Shown here in pieces: positions 1 through 6,097 of a stretch of 10,725 nt of DNA. The notes below the pieces were generated by a model. The model searched no databases and was not told the DNA's origin. It saw nothing but the letters and a program-made list of their open reading frames with translations. The stretch spans positions 1 to 10,725 of the forward strand of contig CAJKHT010000086.1 of NCBI GenBank assembly GCA_905199755.1. The letters are read 5' to 3'. This DNA comes from an uncultured Eubacteriales bacterium (lineage in GTDB: Bacteria > Bacillota > Clostridia > UBA1381). Made by a program: the position numbers and the translations under genes. Every line of letters starts with the position of its first letter. Position 1 is the first letter of the stretch.

Positions 1-306
1 GCCTTGGTTTTCAAGGTCTTTCTGATTTAGTCCTATTATCGCACAATAATCCTTTACAATAACCGTTCCGACTTTTCCGGCTTCGATATCCTTTATCAAC
101 CTTTTCCAGCTTGGACGCTCAAAATTGCCACCCGAAAATCCGTCATCGGAATAATGCTCAAAATTTGAAAATCCGTTTTGCTTTGCGTAGGTTTCAAGCA
201 TTGCCTTTTGATTTACAATGCTGTTGCTTTCTCCCAAAAGGTCATCATCTTTTGATAACCTCTCATATAGAGCTGTTATTTTCGTTTCCGTCTGCCTGTT
301 TGTCAT
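1..306 (-). pseudogene. Large serine recombinase (TnpX-like), N-terminal fragment
   Basis: The start of a large serine recombinase, the enzyme class that excises and inserts Tn4451-type elements. The ATG at 306 follows tnpW by 15 nt. The resolvase-type catalytic domain is recognisable: a YERLS motif puts the nucleophilic serine at about residue 18, and SNSIVNQKAMLETYA and HYSDDGFSGGNFERP are typical of the family. After the motif VIVKD (residues about 82-86, near position 49), where the family continues with MSRxGRxY, the sequence changes to YCAIIGLNQKDLENQG. Neither other frame restores the expected sequence. The gene therefore looks truncated or fused to unrelated sequence in frame; the reading frame stays open to the window edge, so the 3' end is not visible. 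Family assignment is confident; calling it broken rests on about 16 divergent residues. Confidence 0.8.
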
Positions 307-321
307 TTAATAAAACTCCTT

Positions 322-504
322 TCAGGCTGAACGGCTCATTTGCGATACATCTATTATACCACACTTTTCGCCGTTTGCCAACGGATAATCAGAAATTATC
401 CGTAAAAATTTTTCTTCCATTGTTTCTTTTGCGTTTTCACTAAAAAAAACATTGACCTTGTAGGTGGTCGTTCCTATTCTTTTTGTTAAAATAGTATTAC
501 TCAT
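322..504 (-). CDS. tnpW: Transposon-encoded protein TnpW
   Basis: A 60-residue protein resembling the TnpW family of Tn4451-type mobilizable elements, whose biochemical role is unknown. The conserved start, TKRIGTTTYKVNVFFSENAKETMEEK followed by a hydrophilic tail, matches the family pattern of an RxIGxTTYxVxVxFS core and then an acidic/basic helix. The start at 504 has a strong GGAGGAG ribosome binding site 8-9 nt upstream. The serine recombinase starts 15 nt after its stop, the usual tnpW-recombinase pairing, so the two are probably co-transcribed. It diverges from the sigma-like gene on the other strand, and the 527-555 promoter lies in the space between them. Confidence 0.8.
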   Translation of the reverse strand: MSNTILTKRIGTTTYKVNVFFSENAKETMEEKFLRIISDYPLANGEKCGIIDVSQMSRSA

Positions 505-526
505 AATTTTTACTCCTCCAAATCTA

Positions 527-555
527 TTGACAAATACAAACGATTGGTGTATAAT
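527..555 (+). promoter_or_regulatory. Consensus sigma-A promoter
   Basis: TTGACA (527-532), a 17-nt spacer and TATAAT (550-555) match the vegetative promoter consensus exactly. It points right, with a start expected near 562, and should drive the sigma-like gene. It lies within 60 nt of the oppositely oriented tnpW start. Confidence 0.85.
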
Positions 556-562
556 CTATTTT

Positions 563-590
563 GTAATCTGTTTATTTTGTTACAGATTAC
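563..590. promoter_or_regulatory. Dyad GTAATCTG-N12-CAGATTAC at promoter start site
   Basis: A perfect 8-bp inverted repeat (563-570 and 583-590), half-site centres about two helical turns apart, sits exactly where transcription from the 527-555 promoter should begin. That placement fits a repressor operator. It could instead be a 5'-end stem-loop in the transcript. The cognate regulator cannot be named. Confidence 0.5.
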
Positions 591-692
591 TCCCTCTATA
601 TTATGGAGAAATACCGATACAAAATCGGAAAGGTTTTTGAAAAATTTATTTTGCACCTTGAAATTTTAATACAGACAGGTGGTGATACTTCG

Positions 693-1466
693 GTGTACGA
701 TAAATTTGACTATGATGCGGTTGAGCAAAAAGAAGCGGAATTACTGCAAAAGGCTCTGTCGCTTGAAGCCGCAAACGCTCCTCCCGAAACCGCACCGAAA
801 GTCACAGCAACTCCAAAAGAACAGCTTAAACGGGATATTAAAGCGGCTGCATTGGAAAGGCTTGAACAAGCAGCCGAAACCGTCAAGGATTTTGAGAATG
901 TAACGGAGCAATGGGACAGGCTCGATGAAAACAGAGAAAGAAAGGAACGATATTGGGAGATATGCCGAAATAATGAAGATTATCCGCTTGAATACGGCGA
1001 AGCAACCTACGGTACGGTGTTTCCGAAAAATCTCAATTCTGTTATTGCAAAACAGATACGAAGGGGCGAATTTTTAGACGCCGTATTTGACAATCCTTAC
1101 GAAATACAAGAGCTTGTAACAGATGAATACCTATACAAAATCTTAAACGAATTAAAACCCGAACACAAGGAGTTGCTGTATCTGACTGCAATTAAAGAAA
1201 TGAGCAACACACAGATAGCGGATTTGCAAGGCAAAACCGACAGGGCGGTGCGATATATGCAAGACACCGTATTCCGCAAGATACGAAAAAAGGTGTATGA
1301 CTACCTTACATCCGAAATGGGCAAAACTCACGATATGACGCTCACCGAAAAGAGATTTGTCGAAAACTATAAAACTGAATATTTTGAAAAAAGACGAAAA
1401 CAAAAATATGAAAATAATAATGAGCAAAAATACATAGGTCTGTTTGACCTGCTCATTTTTAGATAA
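693..1466 (+). CDS. Sigma-70 region 4-like (HTH) accessory protein
   Basis: A protein of the sigma-factor-like HTH type common in clostridial conjugative and mobilizable elements. The stretch from NELKPEHKELLYLTAIKEM to the end of the RKIRKKVYDYL helix has the region-4 layout: two helices, then a helix-turn-helix built on SNTQIADLQGKTDRAVRYM. Before it come a charged segment (TEQWDRLDENRERKERYWEI) and a FPKNLNSVIAKQIRRGEFLDAVFDNPYEIQELV block that I recognise from this family. No region 2 is evident, so it is probably an element-specific regulator rather than a full sigma factor. The frame is open back to an ATG at 603 (287 aa), but that ATG lacks a Shine-Dalgarno sequence. GTG at 693 (257 aa) has AGGTGGTGAT, one mismatch from the anti-SD complement, 9 nt upstream, so I prefer it. 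The last codons run into a terminator-like hairpin. Confidence 0.75.
   Translation: MYDKFDYDAVEQKEAELLQKALSLEAANAPPETAPKVTATPKEQLKRDIKAAALERLEQAAETVKDFENVTEQWDRLDENRERKERYWEICRNNEDYPLEYGEATYGTVFPKNLNSVIAKQIRRGEFLDAVFDNPYEIQELVTDEYLYKILNELKPEHKELLYLTAIKEMSNTQIADLQGKTDRAVRYMQDTVFRKIRKKVYDYLTSEMGKTHDMTLTEKRFVENYKTEYFEKRRKQKYENNNEQKYIGLFDLLIFR
1419..1460 (+). terminator. Rho-independent terminator-like hairpin
   Basis: AATGAGC (1419-1425) pairs with GCTCATT (1451-1457), and AGGTC (1436-1440) pairs with GACCT (1446-1450) around a TGTTT loop. A 10-nt bulge separates the stems on the 5' side. The right arm runs into five Ts. It overlaps the last codons of the sigma-like gene and would separate that gene from the next. 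Confidence 0.55.
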
Positions 1467-1510
1467 AAACTGATATTTGTTAATTTATATAAAAGTTGAG
1501 GTAAAACATA

Positions 1511-2407
1511 ATGAAAGATTTTTTTGAAAATTCAAGGTCGAATTGGGTACGCTATAAAAGCTATGAATTTAAGGAAAAAGACAGGGGTTTATACATAACT
1601 CCGTCCGAAAACGCAATGCCCGATTTATATAATATTATGAAGTGCAGAGAGCAAATAATTGTTGACGCATTAAACACTGGCTTGCTCTGTATGAAACAAA
1701 ATGTTGATGAAGAAGAAAAGAAAAAAGCCGTAATAGAATTCGTGTCGCATTACGGTCTGCTCGGCTTGATGACGACGATTACATCAACCCCGGCATTTAT
1801 GGATTATGAAGTGGTACATTTTATAAAGAACAGGTTTATAAAGGCAGAAATTATGGATACGCTCGAATATATTGCAAAATTCTATCCGTTTGAAATGCCG
1901 CAAATTACAAAGAACGGTCTTGCTATGCGTTGGGATATTTCCGGCGATAAAACAATGATGGCTCTTGCTATGACCTTTTCGGACAGGGAAACAGCTGTAA
2001 ATATGAGCTTTCAGCGTAATTATGCCGAACCGTATGAGTGGGTAAAAATGCAGCTTGTTGATTGGGCATTGTTATTCACAACGGCGCATATTTTCTATGA
2101 GGACGATTTGAGCGAAAACGATAAAACGCTTTACCGACAGATGATGACGGTGTTTGACAGCAATTCACCGACATATCATATTGCTCTGCGTGATGATAAG
2201 CCTGTTCTTGTGTGGAATTTTGGCTCGCTTGCCATTGCAGTTCAAATGCTGTTCAGCCTGTCAATTACCGATGATAAAAAGCCTATTCGTGTGTGTAAGC
2301 ATTGCGCAAAGGCATTTATTCCCAGCCGTCCCAATGCCGTATTTTGCAGTTCCAAATGCAAAAATCAGTATAATGTGTATAAGAGCAGAAACAAGAATAA
2401 TTCTTAA
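1511..2407 (+). CDS. Unknown protein with C-terminal CxxC-CxxxC zinc finger
   Basis: A 298-residue cytoplasmic protein of unknown function; no signal peptide or convincing membrane segment. Its one clear motif is at the C-terminus: CKHC (262-265), thirteen residues, then CSSKC (279-283) followed by KNQYNVYKSR. This is the treble-clef-like arrangement of CGNR-type zinc fingers, CxxCxxxFxxxRxxxxFCSxxCxxxxxxxR, which usually contact nucleic acid. The N-terminal 250 residues are mixed helical with an acidic 65-72 segment and match nothing I can name with certainty. The overall plan recalls the DUF6076-type proteins in clostridial accessory regions. The start has a GAGGT site about 9 nt upstream. 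It follows the sigma-like gene on the same strand, past a likely terminator. Confidence 0.7.
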   Translation: MKDFFENSRSNWVRYKSYEFKEKDRGLYITPSENAMPDLYNIMKCREQIIVDALNTGLLCMKQNVDEEEKKKAVIEFVSHYGLLGLMTTITSTPAFMDYEVVHFIKNRFIKAEIMDTLEYIAKFYPFEMPQITKNGLAMRWDISGDKTMMALAMTFSDRETAVNMSFQRNYAEPYEWVKMQLVDWALLFTTAHIFYEDDLSENDKTLYRQMMTVFDSNSPTYHIALRDDKPVLVWNFGSLAIAVQMLFSLSITDDKKPIRVCKHCAKAFIPSRPNAVFCSSKCKNQYNVYKSRNKNNS

Positions 2408-2443
2408 TTTTATCGTCATTTTGCCCTTTTTCTAAAAAAGGCA

Positions 2444-2472
2444 TTGACAAAACTATGAAATAAGGTTATAAT
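2444..2472 (+). promoter_or_regulatory. Consensus sigma-A promoter for a putative antisense RNA
   Basis: TTGACA (2444-2449), 17 nt, TATAAT (2467-2472): a second perfect consensus promoter. It points right, but no plus-strand gene with a ribosome binding site follows. Transcription starting near 2479 would run antisense to the small minus-strand peptide gene, so a non-coding product is the likeliest reason for so strong a promoter. Confidence 0.75.
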
Positions 2473-2478
2473 GATAAT

Positions 2479-2575
2479 AGAAAAAGGCAAGACCTCAAAC
2501 GGTTATGCCACAAAGCAAACTATATTAACAATAGCTGCCTGTGCCAGAGGCGGCTATTGTGCGTTTATGGGGAAT
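2479..2575 (+). ncRNA. Putative antisense RNA (antitoxin-like)
   Basis: Inferred from position. A strong promoter lies just upstream and an 11-bp hairpin at 2529-2559 (one G-T wobble, 9-nt loop) would be near the RNA's 3' end. No ribosome binding site plus ORF is visible on this strand. The RNA would overlap the 3' end of the hydrophobic peptide mRNA, as in the convergent txpA/RatA and bsrG/SR4 type I toxin-antitoxin loci. The hairpin lacks a clean T-tract on this strand, so the 3' end is approximate and readthrough over more of the peptide gene is possible. Confidence 0.4.
2529..2559. terminator. Shared 11-bp hairpin between convergent transcripts
   Basis: CAATAGCTGCC (2529-2539) pairs with GGCGGCTATTG (2549-2559) with one wobble. 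On the minus strand the stem begins at the last codon of the hydrophobic peptide and contains its stop, followed by TTAATATAGTTTG. It could end both converging transcripts. The T-tracts are weak, hence moderate confidence. Confidence 0.45.
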
Positions 2576-2628
2576 AGTATCATTAGAATGATAACTACAA
2601 AAATTGCTATAAGCAACTTCTTTGCCAT
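2554..2628 (-). CDS. Small hydrophobic peptide, candidate type I toxin
   Basis: A 24-codon ORF starting MAKKLLIAIFVV and ending FPINAQ: two lysines, then an uninterrupted run of about 16 hydrophobic residues, then a short polar tail. This is the design of membrane-acting type I toxins, though it matches no named family that I recognise. Support comes from context: a consensus minus promoter with a structured leader lies upstream, and a consensus promoter faces it from the other side. Against it, this ATG lacks its own Shine-Dalgarno sequence. The strong GGGGG at 2658-2662 best serves ATG 2650, which opens a different, hydrophilic 41-codon frame overlapping this one to 2525. Translation may be coupled, or the hydrophilic frame may be the real product. 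A 7-bp hairpin (ATGCTTA/TAAGCAT, minus strand 2656-2636) would cover the upstream start codons. Confidence 0.45.
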   Translation of the reverse strand: MAKKLLIAIFVVIILMILFPINAQ

Positions 2629-2713
2629 AAGTACAATGCTTACTTTTCATAAGCATACCCCCTTTCATAGACTTGGCATTTCTGCCTGTGAATATAAAAG
2701 TGTGGGCATAACC

Positions 2714-2767
2714 GCCGGTGTGAACACCGTTAAGAAATCTCGCCTTTAACATCGGATTGCTCCGACA
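2714..2767 (-). promoter_or_regulatory. Structured 5' leader with tetraloop hairpins
   Basis: Downstream of the minus promoter the RNA can form a 5-bp hairpin with a GCAA (GNRA) loop (2752-2765), right at the expected 5' end, and a 5-bp hairpin with a UUCA loop (2716-2729). A 4-bp hairpin with a GAAA loop (GGCA/TGCC) follows nearer the ribosome binding site. Structured leaders of this sort are usual for type I toxin mRNAs. I could not match it to a riboswitch class. Confidence 0.4.
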
Positions 2768-2809
2768 AACCCTATTATACACCATAATCCGATGTTTTTC
2801 AAGAGATTT
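2735..2809. repeat. Imperfect 24-nt inverted repeat around the minus promoter
   Basis: The arms 2735-2758 and 2786-2809 are complementary at AAATCTC (7 nt) and AACATCGGATT (11 nt), separated by 6 mismatched nt. The 27-nt centre holds the -10 box, and the -35 falls inside the right arm. It may be an operator or a remnant of an insertion end. Confidence 0.6.
2774..2802 (-). promoter_or_regulatory. Sigma-A promoter for the hydrophobic peptide mRNA
   Basis: On the minus strand: TTGAAA (2802-2797), 17-nt spacer, TATAAT (2779-2774), with TGGTG just before the -10. Transcription should begin near 2767, about 140 nt before the peptide start. It faces the 2444-2472 promoter about 300 bp away. Confidence 0.75.
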
Positions 2810-2854
2810 TGCAAAGAATATGAATTATACGATCAAATTTGTTGTTAATGATTT

Positions 2855-2890
2855 ATGCCCGTTGCAGATATTAAAATCCGCAGCGGGCAT
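2855..2890. terminator. Hairpin after the secreted-protein gene
   Basis: ATGCCCGTTGC (2855-2865) pairs with GCAGCGGGCAT (2880-2890), 11 bp with one wobble and a 14-nt loop. It lies 31 nt beyond the stop of the minus-strand gene ending at 2921. The T-rich side (TTTTGAT) is on the plus strand, so termination efficiency for that gene is uncertain. Confidence 0.5.
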
Positions 2891-2920
2891 TTTGATATGA
2901 TATGATGTGATATGATGAAA

Positions 2921-3481
2921 TTACTTTACTTCAAACAATAACTTTCTTGCTATTATAAACATTCCGTTGTCAACCGGCGGAATATCACGATAGCAGCTGT
3001 CTTTTGAAAATTCTTCATCGGGGTTAAATGTAGAATTTACGGATTGATATATTTTCACTCTTGCATTAAATTCGGCTTTGTTATAGTCAATCTCTCCGTT
3101 GGCATACTGCATAATGACTTCCGCAATTATATCTCTGACCTTTTTCTCATTTTCAATATAGAAATTCGGTCGTAAATACATATCTCTGTATTGATATATT
3201 GCGTTATTTGCAATAGGTGTTAATTCACCGTAGGCATATCCGTCTGTTTGTCCGTTAAGCCAAGCGCTAAAAATGATGACATTTGATTTTGCTCTTGCGT
3301 CCGCATATCCCAAACCGTTTTTAACCTCGTCTAAAATACCGCCGATTAAATTTTCGGCAACCGTGACTTGTTTAGTTGTTGCATAACACGGTAATGATTC
3401 CCTCGGAACAGGTGCGGCATTTGCCGAAATTGCACCTGTAATTATTGATATTGCCGTTAAAAATATAGCTGCCTTTTTCAT
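2921..3481 (-). CDS. Small secreted protein of unknown function
   Basis: A 186-residue protein with a clear Sec signal peptide: MKKA, a hydrophobic core (IFLTAISIITGAIS), and a likely cleavage after ANA at about residue 22. The mature part has a cysteine near each end (PCYATT and DSCYRD), which could form a disulfide. I do not recognise the family. The pattern of terminal cysteines plus FSAWLNGQTDGYAYG faintly recalls small periplasmic proteins of Gram-negatives, but that is a weak impression. Its ATG overlaps the tnpV stop in an ATGA, with GGAGG about 9 nt upstream inside tnpV, so it is translationally coupled and is probably cargo of the element. A hairpin follows at 2855-2890. Confidence 0.75.
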   Translation of the reverse strand: MKKAAIFLTAISIITGAISANAAPVPRESLPCYATTKQVTVAENLIGGILDEVKNGLGYADARAKSNVIIFSAWLNGQTDGYAYGELTPIANNAIYQYRDMYLRPNFYIENEKKVRDIIAEVIMQYANGEIDYNKAEFNARVKIYQSVNSTFNPDEEFSKDSCYRDIPPVDNGMFIIARKLLFEVK

Positions 3482-3846
3482 TCGTCAAAACCTCCATACA
3501 CATATTCTCTTACAACAAATTCCTCCGCTCTGCTGTGAATTGAGTTCATTTTTCGCACCCATAGCATTTGATTATCGGCTTTTAGCTGTTCCGTAACACC
3601 CTCTTGCTTTGCAATTTTTGATGCCATAATTTTCATACAATTATGGCAAGTTTCATCCATTTCCGCAAGGTGTTCGGTTATTTTTCCCGTCATAAGCAGA
3701 TATGTATAATATGACTTGTGGTGTTCTTTCAAAAACTGTCTGCGTAAGCTCCCATACTTTCCGATTATGTATTCCTTTTTATCGAATACCGTTAAATCGG
3801 GAATGTAGTAATCTCCGCATTTTGAATAAGTAATTTTGTCTTTCAT
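3478..3846 (-). CDS. tnpV: Transposon-encoded protein TnpV
   Basis: A 122-residue protein matching the TnpV family of Tn4451-type elements; its mechanism is not known. Family landmarks run in order: YSKCGDYYIPDL at the start, IGKYGSLRRQFLKEHH near residue 28, YYTYLLMTGKITEHLAEMDETC in the middle, then IAKQEGVTEQLKADNQMLWVRKMNSIHSRAEE near the end. Length is normal for the family and nothing looks broken. The start has GGAGGT about 10 nt upstream. It lies directly before a secreted protein gene, overlapping it by 4 nt. Together with tnpW at 322-504 it marks 1-4821 as derived from one or more Tn4451-like elements. Confidence 0.85.
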   Translation of the reverse strand: MKDKITYSKCGDYYIPDLTVFDKKEYIIGKYGSLRRQFLKEHHKSYYTYLLMTGKITEHLAEMDETCHNCMKIMASKIAKQEGVTEQLKADNQMLWVRKMNSIHSRAEEFVVREYVYGGFDE

Positions 3847-3882
3847 ATTGTTTCCGACCTCCGTTTGTGATAAAATTGTTTT

Positions 3883-3936
3883 GTGGTTATAGTTTCAAGT
3901 TTAGGATTATCACCGCCTTGTTTTATATATAACCAC
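3883..3936. repeat. 9-bp inverted repeat in the tnpV leader
   Basis: GTGGTTATA (3883-3891) and TATAACCAC (3928-3936) are perfect inverse complements 36 nt apart, between the upstream recombinase fragment and tnpV. The intervening sequence adds a second pairing (GTGATAA with TTATCAC) reaching toward the tnpV ribosome binding site. It could be a folded leader or an operator. The 159-nt gap holds no other gene I can support. Confidence 0.4.
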
Positions 3937-4005
3937 TTTTCAAATTATCGCAAATGAGCCGCAGCCATATATAATATATTAGGTGTATCATTCTCACCCT
4001 TTATA

Positions 4006-5103
4006 TTATATATCTTCATAGATATGCTCAAACAAATTGTCGAGCTCGTCATTTCTTGCATTTAATGTATGTAATTCTTTTTGCTTAAATTGTCTTTCCT
4101 GCTCTGCCGCTTTTATTGAGTGTCCCATAACAATTTTAGCAAATTCACTCTCATACTGCGTTGCAAGTTTTGTTAAACGTCTGATTTCGCCAAGTACAAC
4201 CTTTTCCAAAAAATCAACCCGTATATAGTGCGTTGAGTTACAGATTTTCCGCTTACCTTTGTTATATCCCGAACAGTTAAAATATTCTATTTCGGGATTT
4301 GCCTGATTAAAGTGATACCATAAGTTACTGCCGCAGTCAGCACACACAAGCAACCCGGCAAACATATTTTTTTCGCCGTCCGATTTCTGCTTTTTGCGCG
4401 TTTTTCTGCTCCGTCTTTCTTGTATTGTTTCCCATACGCTGCGGTCAACAATAGGCTCGTGAACATCTTTGAATACAACCCAATTTTCTCGGTCATTTAT
4501 TATGCGTCTTTTGTTTTTGTACGATTTTGAATAGGTTTTGAAATTTACCAAGTCGCCGCAATATTCTTGTTTTTCCAACATTTTAATAATTACCGAAGAA
4601 CGCCAATAATACGGATTCGGCATTGATTTTTTACCGCCCCTGTTGATACCCTTGCTTAACCAATAATTTATCGGCGTCAAAATTCGTTCGCTTGCAAGAA
4701 TATCTGCAATTTGGTGACTTCCCAAGCCTTCCAATGTCAAACTGAATATCCGCCTGACAACAGCAGCGGTTTCTTCATCAACAACCCAGCTTTTGCTGCC
4801 GTCCGGATTTTTCATATACCCGTAGCTTTGAAAAATAAAGCCTATTTTTCGACGTCTGAAAATTGTGAGAGCATTGTCATCAAGCGAAAAAATATCCTTG
4901 CCCGCAACAATGACCTTTCCGTCTGTCGGGCGGTCAAGTCCGCCCAAAAGATGCAAAAGTGTTGACTTTCCGCTGCCGGATGTTCCGACAATTGCGGCAA
5001 ATTCACCGTCCGGTACGGATAAATCCACCCCGTCAAGAGCCTTTACCGCAGTCTCTCCGCTGCCATAATATTTTTTTAGATTTTGCGTTTGTAAAATGCA
5101 CAT
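4006..5103 (-). pseudogene. Chimera: ABC ATPase N-terminus fused to serine recombinase C-half
   Basis: One open frame of 365 codons made of two unrelated proteins. Residues 1-94 are the start of a MacB/LolD-type ABC ATPase: Walker A GTSGSGKST (40-48), then FQSY, the Q-loop, at 91-94. The next residues, GYMKNPDGSKSWVVDEETAAVVRRIF, belong to the recombinase domain of a large serine recombinase. A zinc ribbon follows (Cys254, 257, 277, 288) and a coiled-coil start, ending at HIYEDI where the family normally continues. The ATPase lacks its signature motif, Walker B and H-loop; the recombinase lacks its catalytic serine domain and C-terminal tail, so neither enzyme activity is expected. The DNA junction is near 4821. 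AGAGGAGG lies 8 nt before the start, and an extended -10 promoter precedes it. In intact loci the ATPase would be followed by a permease gene, absent here. Confidence 0.85.
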
Positions 5104-5137
5104 ATTAATTGCCTCCTCTGTTTGATTTTACAATTCT

Positions 5138-5171
5138 ATTATAGCAGCCGATTCTTTCTGAAATCTTTCTC
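5138..5171 (-). promoter_or_regulatory. Extended -10 promoter with 11-bp direct repeats
   Basis: Between the kinase and ATPase genes the minus strand has TGCTATAAT (-10 at 5143-5138) with no good -35. Two tandem 11-bp repeats, GAGAAAGATTT (5171-5161) and CAGAAAGAATC (5160-5150), 8 of 11 identical, occupy the -35 position. Tandem sites one helical turn apart over a weak -35 are the usual way OmpR-type response regulators activate transporter promoters. Regulation by the neighbouring regulator is inferred. Confidence 0.5.
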
Positions 5172-5176
5172 AAAAC

Positions 5177-6097
5177 TTACACTTTTGACATATTTGTATT
5201 TTTCGGAATAAATACCGAAAATGTTGATCCCTTGCCGACATTTGAGCTTACTTTAATATATCCTCCCTGTTTTGAAATAATTTCATGCGCAAGATACAAC
5301 CCTATGCCGACGCCTTGTTCATGGGCAACGTTTGGCGAGCGGTAGAACCGAGAAAATATTTTTGGGATTTCTTCTTCGCTGATGCCTATGCCGTTGTCTG
5401 TCACATCGATTTTTCCAAACATATCATATACTGTAGCCGTAACACGCACCGTTCCGCCATTTTGCGTGTATTTTATCGCATTGTCAATAATATTTGATAT
5501 TGCCTCTGCCGTCCATTTAAGGTCGAAAACTGCGGTCATATCCGTGTTTTCATCTATTTGCAAATCAATGTTTTTTGATTTTGCTTTATTTTCAAAATCA
5601 AGGCTTTTAAATAATTTGCATACACTGTTTTCTTTCGGTGAAAGTGAAACTATGCCGTTTTCAAGGAGTGATATTTTTATCAGCGACCCGATTAAAAAGC
5701 TTAATTTTTCCGTTTGAGATTTTATATTTTCCGCAAGTGCTTTTGTTTTTTCATTCATACCGTCGGTATCGCACAAAAGCTCGGAATAAAGAAGAATATT
5801 TGAAATCGGCGTTTTTGTTTGGTGCGATATATCTGAAATCAAGGATTTTATGGCGTCTTTTTCGTAATTTATCTGTTTTAGAGAGGCTTTGCCCGCCGAT
5901 AAATACCGGCACATTTTGCTTTCCGTTTTCGATAATCTGCTCTCGGAAAACTCAGACTCCGAAAATTCGTTTTGCGCCGCTCTGTCAAGCATTAAATCAA
6001 TTCTGTCAAGCATTTTCAAATGTTTGCGGTTCATAAAAAAGCATACGCAGACAAGCAAAACAATTATCAAACTTAAACATACATAACCCATTTTCAT
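5177..6097 (-). CDS. Sensor histidine kinase, ABC-transporter-linked type
   Basis: A 306-residue membrane histidine kinase that appears complete. One transmembrane segment (about 4-22) with almost no extracellular part is followed by a short linker and a dimerisation helix with the phospho-accepting histidine in SDISHQTKTPIS (His92). The ATP-binding domain has the N box NIIDNAIKY (202-210), G1 DNGIG (234-238), an F box (IFSRFYR) and G2 GVGIGL (262-267). With so little outside the membrane, such kinases commonly sense through a partner ABC permease. Its start overlaps the response regulator stop in an ATGA, so the pair is translationally coupled, and the ABC ATPase follows after 73 nt. Since the ATPase is truncated and the permease missing, the sensing partner may be lost. 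A small repeat, EFSESEFSES, lies at 44-53. Confidence 0.9.
   Translation of the reverse strand: MKMGYVCLSLIIVLLVCVCFFMNRKHLKMLDRIDLMLDRAAQNEFSESEFSESRLSKTESKMCRYLSAGKASLKQINYEKDAIKSLISDISHQTKTPISNILLYSELLCDTDGMNEKTKALAENIKSQTEKLSFLIGSLIKISLLENGIVSLSPKENSVCKLFKSLDFENKAKSKNIDLQIDENTDMTAVFDLKWTAEAISNIIDNAIKYTQNGGTVRVTATVYDMFGKIDVTDNGIGISEEEIPKIFSRFYRSPNVAHEQGVGIGLYLAHEIISKQGGYIKVSSNVGKGSTFSVFIPKNTNMSKV

Noticed and set aside
111..443. A 110-codon plus-strand frame across the tnpW/recombinase gap
   Set aside because: It runs antisense to recognised recombinase and tnpW sequence and has no ribosome binding site.
2714..2800. The structured leader as a known riboswitch (fluoride, c-di-GMP, ZTP)
   Set aside because: The hairpins and linkers do not carry the conserved core sequences of these classes.
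2893..2917. Short TGATA-type tandem repeats
   Set aside because: Only about 25 nt of simple sequence; no sign of a CRISPR array or iteron set here or elsewhere in the window.
4006..5103. The ATPase-recombinase fusion as a working ATP-driven recombinase
   Set aside because: Both parts lack their catalytic cores (no Walker B or signature motif, no catalytic serine domain).
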